Source of the DNA: Bacteroidia bacterium
GTDB taxonomy: Bacteria > Bacteroidota > Bacteroidia > SXHM01
Reading direction: 5' to 3'
DNA length: 64,000 bases
NCBI GenBank assembly: GCA_022072225.1
Contig: JAJVIC010000009.1
Span: 91,736-155,735 of the forward strand
The notes beneath the pieces were generated by a model. That model saw only the letters and a program-made list of their open reading frames with translations, was not told the origin of the DNA and did no database searches. Positions 25,434-33,297 of the stretch are shown here, in pieces. The translations under genes and the position numbers were made by a program. Numbering within the stretch: the stretch's first letter is position 1; every line of letters starts with the position of its first letter.

Positions 25434-26156
25434 ATGAAAAAAATAATTTCAACTTTACTAATAATGACAATAACGATTGTTGGCTATGCTCAGGTACAAT
25501 CTGCTGAATGGACAGGGCCAAGCCCAACCTCAAAAGAACAGATATTAGAAAATATTAAATCAGAAATACAAAATAGCAACAGTAATAGGGGGGACTATTA
25601 TTATAAGGGAAAGAAAATATGTGGTGATAGAGAAAGACAAAAAAGTTGTTTAGATCATTTATTAGCTATGCCATATACATGGTCTTTTCATCTTATATAT
25701 TCAGAATCAAGTAAAACTCTTCATATTTCGGATAAGGTTTATCAAGCAAAGGTTTATCAAGATTGGGCTGAGCAGAGACCTGATTACAAAGCAAACGAAT
25801 GTGTTCCGTGTTGGTGTGAAAACTATTTGGCAGCAGGTTGGAAAGTATATACTGCGCTTGAAGATTATGCTCAATCTATTGCACCACAAGTGAACAATCA
25901 ACATAATAAAATTGGAATAGTAACACATAAATGGATAAAAAATAACGATTTATTTCAAAGCTTTGGTCTTAGGGGTGGTTGTGATTTTACCCAACAAATA
26001 AATGATGATTCATTATGGCAGAGATTATACACTAAAGAGGCTGCAGAAGTATATAGAAATGAAGTCATCGCTTTCTTTAAAAGACAGGGTTATACAATAT
26101 CTACAAAACAGTACACTGATTTTGTGAGTAATCTCAATACGTATTATAAATATTAG
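25434..26156 (+). CDS. Unrecognised secreted protein
   Basis: A protein of about 240 residues with a clear signal peptide (MKKIISTLLIMTITIVGYAQ); the ATG at 25428 is an alternative start two codons earlier. The mature part has six cysteines, including a CVPCWCENY cluster, and aromatic-rich stretches (MPYTWSFHLIYSESS, RNEVIAFFKRQGY). No family is recognised and there is no T9SS sorting domain. The codon use is more AT-rich than in neighbouring genes, and the gene lies in the repeat-rich patch, so it may have been acquired separately. It is probably expressed alone, with a hairpin terminator behind it. Confidence 0.65.
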   Translation: MKKIISTLLIMTITIVGYAQVQSAEWTGPSPTSKEQILENIKSEIQNSNSNRGDYYYKGKKICGDRERQKSCLDHLLAMPYTWSFHLIYSESSKTLHISDKVYQAKVYQDWAEQRPDYKANECVPCWCENYLAAGWKVYTALEDYAQSIAPQVNNQHNKIGIVTHKWIKNNDLFQSFGLRGGCDFTQQINDDSLWQRLYTKEAAEVYRNEVIAFFKRQGYTISTKQYTDFVSNLNTYYKY

Positions 26157-26265
26157 TATATCAGTTGAGTTGTCGTTGAAATTCTTTGAAGCCAGTTGTC
26201 TCGATTTGCAAACCCGACCATTGAGCAAGTGCCCCGATAGCAATTGGGATGCAATCGTACTAATT

Positions 26266-26296
26266 AAAAGCCCCACGCCTTTGGCGAGGGGCTTTT
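26266..26296 (+). terminator. Hairpin terminator after the secreted unknown gene
   Basis: AAAAGCCCC (26266-26274) pairs with GGGGCTTTT (26288-26296), with an inner CGCC/GGCG stem and a following T-tract. Confidence 0.8.
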
Positions 26297-26305
26297 TCTT
26301 TTGCA

Positions 26306-26347
26306 AAAAACTTAGTGCAACTTAGTGTTCTTAGGCCTTAGTGGTAA
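26306..26347. repeat. Solo copy of the CACTAAG repeat
   Basis: On the minus strand the segment reads TTTACCACTAAGGCCTAAG and continues with CACTAAGTTGCACTAAGTT, the same word series as the ends of the GxxExxY cassette at 22207-22700. No gene is attached to it. It sits directly upstream of the pyrR promoter region. Confidence 0.65.
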
Positions 26348-26395
26348 AAAACTCTTTGCATCTTTTTTATTTCCACTCAATCAGAAAAAATCCCG

Positions 26396-26403
26396 TATTA
26401 TTG
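26396..26403 (+). promoter_or_regulatory. Possible -7 element for pyrR
   Basis: TATTATTG differs from TAnnTTTG at one position and ends 9 bp before the ATG at 26413. This supports that start over the in-frame upstream codon at 26341 and suggests a very short leader. Confidence 0.35.
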
Positions 26404-26412
26404 CACTCCGAA

Positions 26413-26955
26413 ATGTCCACCCAGCCACGGTTAATATTAGACAGTAAAAGTTTCGGGCTTACCATTAACCGTCTTTGCTGCCAGCTCATAGAAAATCATA
26501 ATGATTTCAAGCAGTCAGCCATCATAGGCTTACAGCCGCGTGGAATTTTTTTGGCGCAACGAATTCACAAGTTAATCACCGAAAAAACCGGCAACAAAAA
26601 CATTCCTTACGGAAACCTTGACATTACCTTTTACAGAGATGATTTCCGAAGAGGGGAAAAACATCTTGCAAAGCCCACACAGATTGATTTTCTGCTGGAA
26701 GACAAAAAAGTAATTTTGGTTGATGATGTGCTGTTTACAGGAAGAACCATTCGTGCTGGATTAGATGCGATGATGGATTTCGGCAGACCTCAGTTGGTTG
26801 AACTGCTGGTTTTAATTGACCGCAGATATAGCCGACATCTGCCTATTATGCCAAATTATGTTGGCAAAACAGTTGACACTATTTCAACCGAAAAAGTTTC
26901 GGTGGAATGGAAAGAAACAGATGGAGAAGACAAAGTATTACTATTTCAAAAATGA
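26413..26955 (+). CDS. pyrR: Bifunctional pyr operon regulator / uracil phosphoribosyltransferase PyrR
   Basis: PyrR has the phosphoribosyltransferase fold and, in studied bacteria, senses UMP to control pyrimidine genes and also makes UMP from uracil. With the start at 26413 (MSTQPRLILDSKSFG) the protein is 180 residues. The key features are IIGLQPRGIFLAQRI, a DITFYRDDFRR segment typical of PyrR, and the PRPP loop VILVDDVLFTGRTIRAGLDA. It is followed 10 bp later by pyrB, which fits a regulatory or biosynthetic operon. I cannot see a PyrR-binding attenuator in the short leader, so control of this operon by it is unproven. Confidence 0.92.
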   Translation: MSTQPRLILDSKSFGLTINRLCCQLIENHNDFKQSAIIGLQPRGIFLAQRIHKLITEKTGNKNIPYGNLDITFYRDDFRRGEKHLAKPTQIDFLLEDKKVILVDDVLFTGRTIRAGLDAMMDFGRPQLVELLVLIDRRYSRHLPIMPNYVGKTVDTISTEKVSVEWKETDGEDKVLLFQK

Positions 26956-26965
26956 TTAATAAACT

Positions 26966-27883
26966 ATGAGTCAACTGAGTGTTCAGCATCTTCTTGGAAT
27001 AAAGTACATCACCAAAAACGATATTGAACTCATTTTTTCACAGGCCGATCAGTTTAAGGAAGTCATTAACCGTCCGATTAAAAAAGTTCCTTCGCTTCGC
27101 GATATTACAGTTGCAAATATTTTCTTCGAAAACTCAACCCGCACGCGACTTTCCTTTGAACTTGCCGAGAAAAGGTTGTCGGCAGATGTGGTAAATTTTG
27201 CGGCATCATCCTCATCAGTAAGCAAAGGCGAAACGCTGATTGACACAGTGAATAATATCCTTGCCATGAAGGTGGATATTGTGGTGATGCGACATCCAAA
27301 ACCAGGCGCTCCGCTATTCCTTTCAAAACATGTAAAAGCACAAATAGTGAATGCCGGTGATGGTGCTCATGAACATCCCACCCAAGGTTTGCTGGATGCT
27401 TTTTCAATCCGCGAAAAATTAGGTGATTTAAAAGGAGTTAAAGTTGCCATCATCGGTGATATTCTTCACTCACGTGTAGCCATTTCAAACATCTATTGCC
27501 TGCAAAAAATGGGCGCAGAAGTAATGGTTTGCGGACCCACAACACTTATTCCGAAATACATCAGCGCATTAAATGTAAAAGTAGAGCATGATATGAAAAA
27601 GGCTCTGCAATGGTGCGATGTAGCAAATATGTTGCGCATACAGTTGGAAAGGCAGGATATTCAATATTTCCCATCATTGCGCGAATATGTGATGATGTAT
27701 GGGCTAAACAAACAGATTTTAGACTCGCTGAGAAAAGAAATTATCATCATGCACCCCGGACCAATCAACCGCGGGGTGGAGATAACAAGTGATGTGGCAG
27801 ATTCAAAACATTCTGTAATCCTTCAACAGGTTGAAAACGGGGTTGCAATCCGCATGGCAGTTTTGTACCTTTTGGCATCATAA
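26966..27883 (+). CDS. pyrB: Aspartate carbamoyltransferase catalytic subunit PyrB
   Basis: PyrB condenses carbamoyl phosphate with aspartate, the first committed step of pyrimidine synthesis. The 305-residue length is standard for the catalytic chain. Motifs are the carbamoyl-phosphate loop FFENSTRTRLSFE (about 52-64), a SSVSKGETL segment, GDGAHEHPTQGLLDAF with the catalytic His-Pro-Thr-Gln, GDILHSRVA and MHPGPINRGVE near the C-terminus. It is the second gene of the pyrR-pyrB pair. No pyrI-type regulatory chain is adjacent. Confidence 0.96.
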   Translation: MSQLSVQHLLGIKYITKNDIELIFSQADQFKEVINRPIKKVPSLRDITVANIFFENSTRTRLSFELAEKRLSADVVNFAASSSSVSKGETLIDTVNNILAMKVDIVVMRHPKPGAPLFLSKHVKAQIVNAGDGAHEHPTQGLLDAFSIREKLGDLKGVKVAIIGDILHSRVAISNIYCLQKMGAEVMVCGPTTLIPKYISALNVKVEHDMKKALQWCDVANMLRIQLERQDIQYFPSLREYVMMYGLNKQILDSLRKEIIIMHPGPINRGVEITSDVADSKHSVILQQVENGVAIRMAVLYLLAS

Positions 27884-27964
27884 AATTATAGGGTTGACAA
27901 ACTTTTAAAAATTAGTTAAACACCCTAAAAAAATGTTTTTTTTACTTTGGTAAATAAATTTTTC

Positions 27965-27972
27965 TACTTTTG
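27965..27972 (+). promoter_or_regulatory. Likely -7 element for the STAS-domain gene
   Basis: TACTTTTG matches TAnnTTTG and ends 11 bp before the ATG at 27984. A TTG lies only about 15 bp upstream, so the -33 box is not certain. Confidence 0.45.
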
Positions 27973-27983
27973 CTTTTAAACAA

Positions 27984-28376
27984 ATGCCCCCTATGAGCAA
28001 CAACAGCTACACAATCGAGAAAAAAGAAAAATATGCCCAAATTAACCTCAAAGACGAGAAGTTGGACAGCCATATTTCTCCTTCACTGAAATCGGAACTT
28101 GTTGTCCTGAATTCTGAAGGTTTTAAAAACATTATCATTGATTTAACCGAAACCCGCTATTGCGACTCATCGGGTTTGAGTGCTATTTTGGTTGCAAACC
28201 GTCTTTGCAAAAATTCAGGAGGAACATTTGTTCTCACCGGTTTGCAACGCTCTGTAATGAAATTGATTTCAATTTCACAGTTAGATACTATTTTAAACAT
28301 TGCTCCAACAGTCAGCGAAGCTGTTGACCTTCTTTTTATGGAAGAAATTGAGCGCGATGCAGATAAGCAAGGATAG
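27984..28376 (+). CDS. STAS-domain protein (anti-sigma factor antagonist-like)
   Basis: A 130-residue cytoplasmic protein spanning a single STAS domain: INLKDEKLDSHISPSLKSEL, NIIIDLTETRYCDSSGLSAILVANRLCK and FVLTGLQRSVMKLISISQLD. Ser residues in the DSSGLSAI loop are where SpoIIAA-type proteins are phosphorylated by their cognate anti-sigma kinase. No kinase or sigma factor gene is adjacent. In other Bacteroidota I recall a STAS gene directly before ribonuclease Z; here three secreted-protein genes lie between the two. Start at 27984 or the next ATG at 27993. Confidence 0.82.
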   Translation: MPPMSNNSYTIEKKEKYAQINLKDEKLDSHISPSLKSELVVLNSEGFKNIIIDLTETRYCDSSGLSAILVANRLCKNSGGTFVLTGLQRSVMKLISISQLDTILNIAPTVSEAVDLLFMEEIERDADKQG

Positions 28377-28417
28377 TTACAATATAAAATTCTAATAAAA
28401 ACAACTAAAATTCAATT

Positions 28418-29173
28418 ATGAAAAAAATTCTACTCTCATTATTATCAATTACAATTTTTACAGCAGCCGGTTTTGCACAGGTTTGCTCACCCGACCCTAA
28501 TGCAACAGGCTTGGTTTATCCTATGCAGCCCGACAGCGTTATTGATCAGGTTGGTGATTACTATGAGCAAACAATAACTATTTCAGTCCCTACCGATACT
28601 ACTGTTTCGGTTATTACAGTTTTTATTGATAGCATTTACCTTGAGTCGGTAACCGGTCTACCAACAGGATTAACTTACGGTTGTAACAGCAGTTTAGGAA
28701 ATTGCACCTATCTGGGAGGAACTGAAGGTTGTTTCATCATTTCGGGAACAGTAAATGATACAGTAGGAGTTTATCCTATTGTATTCAATGTAGTATTATC
28801 AGGTGTGTTGGACAGCACCGGAACAGGTGGCGATCCATTGACATTACCCTATGCACTTGAGGTATACAGTCTTTATGTAGGTAATGTAGGTGTTGAAGTG
28901 CTTAACAACTCTGAATTTGATGTAATTCAAAACGTTCCAAACCCTTTCAATGGTTCTACAACAATAAAATTCAACAGTCCTGTTGCTGAAACCGTTAATT
29001 TTTCTGTTTATGATATGATTGGAAGACAGGTTCACAGTAGTAAAATCAATGCTATAACAGGTATTAATACAATAAATTATACCTCTGAGAAGCTATCTCC
29101 CGGAGCATACTTCTATACTTTGGCAAACGGGAAAAACAGTATTACCAAGCGTATGGTAGTTACTGGTAAATAA
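28418..29173 (+). CDS. T9SS-secreted protein, paralogue 1 of 3
   Basis: A 251-residue exported protein: signal peptide about 1-20 (ending AAGFAQ), a beta-rich middle with three cysteines (YGCNSSLGNCTYLGGTEGCFIISGTVND), and a C-terminal T9SS type A sorting domain of about 80 residues (FDVIQNVPNPFNGSTTIKF ... NFSVYDMIGRQV ... LSPGAYFYTLANGKNSITKRMVVTGK). The sorting domain directs outer-membrane export and is removed there. The middle contains DTTVSVITVFIDSIYLESVTGLP, similar in layout to the two following genes, so the three look like tandem duplicates. Function of the mature part is unknown. Confidence 0.85.
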   Translation: MKKILLSLLSITIFTAAGFAQVCSPDPNATGLVYPMQPDSVIDQVGDYYEQTITISVPTDTTVSVITVFIDSIYLESVTGLPTGLTYGCNSSLGNCTYLGGTEGCFIISGTVNDTVGVYPIVFNVVLSGVLDSTGTGGDPLTLPYALEVYSLYVGNVGVEVLNNSEFDVIQNVPNPFNGSTTIKFNSPVAETVNFSVYDMIGRQVHSSKINAITGINTINYTSEKLSPGAYFYTLANGKNSITKRMVVTGK

Positions 29174-29196
29174 ATTAACACTGATACAATATTACA

Positions 29197-29229
29197 GAAA
29201 GCCGTTCCTTCATGAAAGGAACGGCTTTC
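29197..29229 (+). terminator. Hairpin terminator after T9SS paralogue 1
   Basis: GAAAGCCGTTCCTT and AAGGAACGGCTTTC form a perfect 14-bp stem around a 5-base loop, followed by T residues. Confidence 0.88.
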
Positions 29230-29269
29230 TTAATTTATGAAAAATTAACATCTGAAGGTTAAAAACAAT

Positions 29270-29301
29270 TTGGTCGTACCTAAATATAATTCCTATATTT
29301 G
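29270..29301 (+). promoter_or_regulatory. Bacteroidota-type promoter for T9SS paralogue 2
   Basis: TTG (29270-29272), 21-bp spacer and TATATTTG (29294-29301) fit the consensus. The start codon chosen for the gene (29354) lies about 50 bp further, which also excludes the in-frame TTG at 29270 as translation start. Confidence 0.65.
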
Positions 29302-29353
29302 CGCGGTTATTAAAACACTAATCCCAAATTATCAACCTAAAAAACAAAAACAA

Positions 29354-30133
29354 ATGATGAAAAAATTACTCTCTTTATTAATGATTGGTTCATGTGCAGT
29401 TGTTGCAAACGCACAAACCGGAGGAACAGCTTGCACACCTGATCAGCAATATGCAGGAAATCCCGGTATCTATCCTGATACAGTTCAGAATTTGCCTCCT
29501 GCTGTTGTAGGAGCTGCTTATGATGCAGTTATCACTGCAGTTGTACCTTCAGATACTACAGTAGATTTTCCGGGTGTTGGTATCGTAACATTAACGATCA
29601 ACTACATGAAAATCGATTCAGCTGTGGGGCATCCTGCAAGTCTTGATTATGCTTGTAACCCTGCCGATTGCTCATTCCCTGGCAATTCAATTAACTGTAT
29701 TTCTATTTTCGGTACCCCAGAAGCTGGTGATGTTGGAACTTACCCATTAACTGTGTATGTTACAGCTAACGTTACTCACGCATTGCTTGGAACATTTGAT
29801 GCTCCTCAATCTACAGTAACCGGTTACCAAATTGTTGTTGGAGATGTTGGGGTTGAAGTTTTAGATGCTAACAAATTTCAAGTTGCTCAAAACATCCCTA
29901 ACCCTGCAAACGGTTCAACTACCATTAACTTTACTTCACCTTCACCATCAACTGTTGATTTCAAGGTTTATAACATGCTTGGAATGGTTGTAAAAAGCAA
30001 CAAGATTGATGCAGTTAGCGGAATGAACAAAATTAACTTCAACACTAATGAGCTTGCTCAAGGTGTTTATGTTTATGCTATCACTAACGGAAACACTACC
30101 ATCACAAAAAGAATGGTTGTTTCTGGCAAATAA
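29354..30133 (+). CDS. T9SS-secreted protein, paralogue 2 of 3
   Basis: A protein of 259 residues starting MMKKLLSLLMIGSCAVVANAQ (signal peptide about 1-21). The mature part has the same plan as its neighbours: DTTVDFPGVGIVTLTINYMKIDSAVGHP, a cysteine-containing stretch (YACNPADCSFPGNSINCISIFGTP) and a C-terminal sorting domain (FQVAQNIPNPANGSTTINF ... VYNMLGMVVKSNKI ... LAQGVYVYAITNGNTTITKRMVVSGK). It is flanked by its own promoter and terminator, so it is an independent unit. Role unknown; likely a cell-surface or released protein. Confidence 0.87.
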   Translation: MMKKLLSLLMIGSCAVVANAQTGGTACTPDQQYAGNPGIYPDTVQNLPPAVVGAAYDAVITAVVPSDTTVDFPGVGIVTLTINYMKIDSAVGHPASLDYACNPADCSFPGNSINCISIFGTPEAGDVGTYPLTVYVTANVTHALLGTFDAPQSTVTGYQIVVGDVGVEVLDANKFQVAQNIPNPANGSTTINFTSPSPSTVDFKVYNMLGMVVKSNKIDAVSGMNKINFNTNELAQGVYVYAITNGNTTITKRMVVSGK

Positions 30134-30153
30134 TCTGATTTATCATTTTATTA

Positions 30154-30186
30154 AAAATAACGCCTTCCGAAAGGGGGCGTTATTTT
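30154..30186 (+). terminator. Hairpin terminator after T9SS paralogue 2
   Basis: AAAATAACGCC (30154-30164) pairs with GGCGTTATTTT (30176-30186), followed by more T residues. Confidence 0.85.
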
Positions 30187-30202
30187 TTTATTCAGATTTT
30201 AT

Positions 30203-30210
30203 TACTTTTG
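30203..30210 (+). promoter_or_regulatory. Likely -7 element for T9SS paralogue 3 and rnz
   Basis: TACTTTTG matches TAnnTTTG and lies 34 bp before the ATG at 30245. The upstream half is T-rich without a clear TTG. Confidence 0.45.
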
Positions 30211-30244
30211 TTGCGATACTAATCAAATCTACATCAATATAAAT

Positions 30245-31060
30245 ATGAAAAAACTACTACTCTTTATTATTCTGATTGCAACTAATGTTTTTGTTTTTGC
30301 ACAGACAAACCCCTTTACACCTGCATCCGGGGCTTTGCCTGCATTCACTGTTGGAACTCCTTATACTACCGATATAACATTTACAATACCAGCAACTGTT
30401 ACTATTGATCCTTCATCATTTGGTGCATTACCTGGCGGTATATCAGTACCTCCTTTTGCAGCAGATGTTGATACAGTAAGGTTTACAGTAACAGGACTTC
30501 CTGCAGGACTTTCTGCCTCATTTGATAATGGAACAGGTATTTATTATCCCAACGAATCAGGTACGCTCACTATCTCAGGCACACCCACAAGTTCAACTGC
30601 TTCAGTTGTAAATATTACCTCAGAAACTTCAGGTTCAGGAGAACTAAGTGTTCCAATTATCGGTACTTTGCCAATTACCTTCCCGGGCAATCTAACAATT
30701 CCCGGATTTGGTTCTCAGGCAGTTCCGCGCGCTCCGGGAGCAATGGACGGAGGCCCTTATCAAATGGGAACAGTAAGTGTTCAGGAATTAAACTTCTCAA
30801 AATTTGATGTGATACAAAACATTCCCAACCCGTTTTCAGGAAATACAACTATCAAATTCTCTACACCGACTGCAGGAACTGTAGATTTTGTAGTATTTGA
30901 TATGATAGGAAAAAGAGTACACTCTGAAAAAATTCAGGCTGTGGCAAAATCAAATTTAATTAACTTCAATGCAGATAAATTAACTGCCGGAACCTACTTC
31001 TATTCATTGACTAACGGCACAAAAACAATCACTAAAAAAATGATTGTTGCCGGAAAATAA
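30245..31060 (+). CDS. T9SS-secreted protein, paralogue 3 of 3
   Basis: A 271-residue exported protein with a signal peptide (MKKLLLFIILIATNVFVFAQ). The middle is rich in Thr, Ser, Pro and Gly (PGGISVPPFAADVDTVRFTVTGLPAGLSASF, SGTLTISGTPTSSTASVVNITSE), resembling an Ig-like putative-Ig fold, without the cysteines of paralogues 1 and 2. The C-terminal sorting domain is clear (FDVIQNIPNPFSGNTTIKF ... VVFDMIGKRVHSEKI ... LTAGTYFYSLTNGTKTITKKMIVAGK). Its stop codon (31058-31060) is directly followed by the ATG of ribonuclease Z, so the two are likely translated from one message. Confidence 0.87.
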   Translation: MKKLLLFIILIATNVFVFAQTNPFTPASGALPAFTVGTPYTTDITFTIPATVTIDPSSFGALPGGISVPPFAADVDTVRFTVTGLPAGLSASFDNGTGIYYPNESGTLTISGTPTSSTASVVNITSETSGSGELSVPIIGTLPITFPGNLTIPGFGSQAVPRAPGAMDGGPYQMGTVSVQELNFSKFDVIQNIPNPFSGNTTIKFSTPTAGTVDFVVFDMIGKRVHSEKIQAVAKSNLINFNADKLTAGTYFYSLTNGTKTITKKMIVAGK

Positions 31061-31975
31061 ATGAGTTTAAAGCTGACCATACTCGGTTGTGGTTCTGCTA
31101 CGCCAACAATTGACCGAAATCCTACCGCTCAAGCACTGCAAGTGCTTGAGCGGTTTTTTTTGATAGATTGCGGAGAAGGAACGCAACTACAATTGAGACG
31201 CAATAAAATTCGTCCACGCCATTTTGATCATATTTTTATCAGTCATTTGCATGGAGATCATTACCTTGGTTTATTCGGTTTACTCTCAAGTTTGCATTTA
31301 TACAGCAGAAGCAAACCAATGCATGTGTTTTGCCCATCACCCTTAAAAGAGATTATTGAGTTGCAACTTAAAGCTTCGGATACGCGATTGACTTATGAAT
31401 TGTATTTTCACGAATTGCAAGGAAATGAGGAGCAATTAATTGTTGAGACCAATGAAGCATTGGTTTATTCGTTTCCGATGAATCACCGAATCCCTTGCTG
31501 GGGTTTTAAGTTTGTTGAAAAGCCCCGTCCAAGAAGCATGAAAGGAGAGAAAATACGTGAATATAACATACCATTTTCCAAGATTGATGAAATAAGAAAC
31601 GGGAAGGATTTTATTACTGAAACGGGAAGAATAATTCAAAATGAAGAATTGACTTTTCCTGCTAAGGTTGCAAGAACCTATGCATTTTGTTCCGATACGA
31701 TTTATGATGAACAAATAATTTCCTATGTAAGAAATGTTGATTTACTTTATCACGAGGCAACCTTTGCACACGATTTACTTGATAAAGCAATCAACAGGTA
31801 TCATTCAACTGCTTTACAAGCAGCTCAAATTGCAGTAAAGGCAGAGGTAAAGAAATTAATTATTGGACATTACTCTTCTCGTTATGGTGACATTACTGCT
31901 CTTCTAAACGAGGCCAGAACAGTTTTTCAAAATACAATAGCCGCAAGCGATAATTTAGTGATTGAAATTTCTTGA
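31061..31975 (+). CDS. rnz: Ribonuclease Z
   Basis: RNase Z is the metallo-beta-lactamase-fold endonuclease that removes tRNA 3' trailers. The 304-residue product has the zinc-binding HLHGDHYLGLFGLL (HxHxDH) near residues 61-74, GCGSATPT and DCGEGTQLQLRR at the N-terminus, the conserved FCSDTIYD, LLYHEATF, ST(A)LQAAQIA and IIGHYSSRY motifs. The ATG immediately follows the stop of the secreted protein upstream, with no independent promoter visible. Expression of this housekeeping enzyme may thus depend on the promoter of a cell-surface gene or an internal promoter. Confidence 0.95.
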   Translation: MSLKLTILGCGSATPTIDRNPTAQALQVLERFFLIDCGEGTQLQLRRNKIRPRHFDHIFISHLHGDHYLGLFGLLSSLHLYSRSKPMHVFCPSPLKEIIELQLKASDTRLTYELYFHELQGNEEQLIVETNEALVYSFPMNHRIPCWGFKFVEKPRPRSMKGEKIREYNIPFSKIDEIRNGKDFITETGRIIQNEELTFPAKVARTYAFCSDTIYDEQIISYVRNVDLLYHEATFAHDLLDKAINRYHSTALQAAQIAVKAEVKKLIIGHYSSRYGDITALLNEARTVFQNTIAASDNLVIEIS

Positions 31976-31983
31976 ATATTTTA

Positions 31984-32013
31984 TTGTATTATAGAGGAAT
32001 GACTCTATATTTG
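31984..32013 (+). promoter_or_regulatory. Consensus Bacteroidota promoter for the response regulator
   Basis: TTG (31984-31986), exactly 19 bp, then TATATTTG (32006-32013), 27 bp before the ATG at 32041. This is the best promoter match I found in the window. Confidence 0.75.
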
Positions 32014-32040
32014 CACGCTATTTAAAATCATTCTAAATAA

Positions 32041-32700
32041 ATGAATAAGATTAATGTATTTCTTGCTGATGGAAATTACCTTGTGCGCGAAGGCCTGAAA
32101 TCTATTATGTCTGTTGATAAAACACTTGCTATTGCCGGAGAAGCAAATGACAATGAGGAATTACATACAGAAATCAGAAGAAGAAAAGTTGATCTTCTTG
32201 TAATTGATTTCAGTTCGCAGAACTTTGAATTGAAAGATATACAAAAAGCTCTTATAGCAAATCCTGAATTGAAAGTGCTTGCAATTACTACTTATTACAG
32301 CCAAACTTCGGTGCTTAAAGCTATAGAAAGCGGTGTTACAGGTTATATTTTGAAAGATTGTGGCAAGGATGAAGTGATTGATGCAATAAAAGCAACAGGA
32401 AAAGGTACTAACTTTTTCTGCGGTAAAATAATCGAGTCAATTGTTAAGGAAAATACATCTTACATTGATATAAATAAGGTAGCCAGTTGCTGTGAACCTG
32501 TGAATCTAAGCAACCGTGAAATTGAAATTGTGAAATTAATTGCCGAAGGATTTACCAATAAGGAAATTGCAGATAAATTATTTCTAAGTAATCACACCAT
32601 CATTACTCATCGTAAAAATATTATGGCAAAAATTGGTGTAAAAAATACTGCGGGAATTGTAGTGTATGCGGTAAAAGAAAGCCTTGTTCTTTCTGCCTGA
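32041..32700 (+). CDS. NarL/LuxR-type response regulator with degenerate acidic pocket
   Basis: A 219-residue protein with a receiver domain (about 1-120) and a LuxR-type helix-turn-helix (about 153-219, LSNREIEIVKLIAEGFTNKEIADKLFLSNHTIITHRKNIMAKIGV). The expected phospho-acceptor is D56 (LLVIDFSS), and the conserved Lys is in GYILKDCGK. The N-terminal acidic pair is not standard: the usual ADDH is A9-D10-G11-N12 here, so one Mg-binding acidic residue is missing. No histidine kinase gene is adjacent, so it is an orphan. It may be weakly phosphorylated or work without phosphorylation. Its own promoter matches the consensus well. Confidence 0.85.
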   Translation: MNKINVFLADGNYLVREGLKSIMSVDKTLAIAGEANDNEELHTEIRRRKVDLLVIDFSSQNFELKDIQKALIANPELKVLAITTYYSQTSVLKAIESGVTGYILKDCGKDEVIDAIKATGKGTNFFCGKIIESIVKENTSYIDINKVASCCEPVNLSNREIEIVKLIAEGFTNKEIADKLFLSNHTIITHRKNIMAKIGVKNTAGIVVYAVKESLVLSA

Positions 32701-32738
32701 TTTTCTATAAATAAATAGCTTTGCAAAAAATAAAAGCT

Positions 32739-33128
32739 ATGAAACGAATACCATTAACCTTTATTATTTTAGTAGTTATAGTCTGCTTTGTCGGTTGCGC
32801 AAAGTCTTTTATCACTAATACCTGGAAGGTTGATAAATTTGAGCGTAATGGTGTTGACGAAACTCAGAGTTTTCAGCAGGTGTTATTTATAGATTACAAG
32901 CTTACTCTCGAAGATGGCGGTGATTATGTTGAATACGCCAAGGTAATTGGAATACCTACTACTAAAACCGGAACATGGAAGTTTCTAAATGGCAATAAAA
33001 ACATTGAGCTCATAGAAGATGGCAGTAATACAATAAGAAATTTTGAGTGTAATAAACTTACTGCAAATGAGATGGTGGTAACACTTTACGGAAACGATAC
33101 ACAGAAATATTACCTCTCTCCGAAATAA
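32739..33128 (+). CDS. Small lipoprotein, lipocalin-like
   Basis: The ATG at 32739 (MKRIPLTFIILVVIVCFVGC) gives a 129-residue lipoprotein with lipobox VCFVGC at residues 15-20; the in-frame TTG 18 bp upstream adds six unlikely residues. The mature part reads as a small beta-barrel: NTWKVDKFERNGVDETQSF, YKLTLEDGGDYVEYAKV, GTWKFLNGNKNIELIEDG, FECNKLTANEMVVTLYGNDTQKYYLSP. This pattern (TWKV..F..NG, then GTWKF.NGNK.I.L) is what I associate with lipocalin-like domain proteins of Bacteroidota. Function unknown. Confidence 0.72.
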   Translation: MKRIPLTFIILVVIVCFVGCAKSFITNTWKVDKFERNGVDETQSFQQVLFIDYKLTLEDGGDYVEYAKVIGIPTTKTGTWKFLNGNKNIELIEDGSNTIRNFECNKLTANEMVVTLYGNDTQKYYLSPK

Positions 33129-33132
33129 GCAT

Positions 33133-33297
33133 TTGAATTATTTTCTTCTTCTGATTTTTATCTTACTGGTGTTTGTTCCTGTTATGGGACACATCCGCAA
33201 TCGCCCTGGAACCCCACGTTGGTTAAGTGTTTTGTTATTTGTTATCCTTATGGCAACTGTTTTTTCCGCAATACTTTTTGGATTAATCTTTAAATAA
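33133..33297 (+). CDS. Small membrane protein with TTG start (54 residues)
   Basis: A TTG-initiated frame 5 bp after the lipoprotein stop encodes 54 residues with two hydrophobic segments (LNYFLLLIFILLVFVPVMGH and LSVLLFVILMATVFSAILFGLIF) around a short basic loop (IRNRPGTPRW). It ends immediately before a hairpin terminator. The two-helix topology and position support a real gene, while the lack of an ATG and of a clear ribosome-binding site keeps confidence modest. It may be co-transcribed with the lipoprotein. Confidence 0.5.
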   Translation: MNYFLLLIFILLVFVPVMGHIRNRPGTPRWLSVLLFVILMATVFSAILFGLIFK

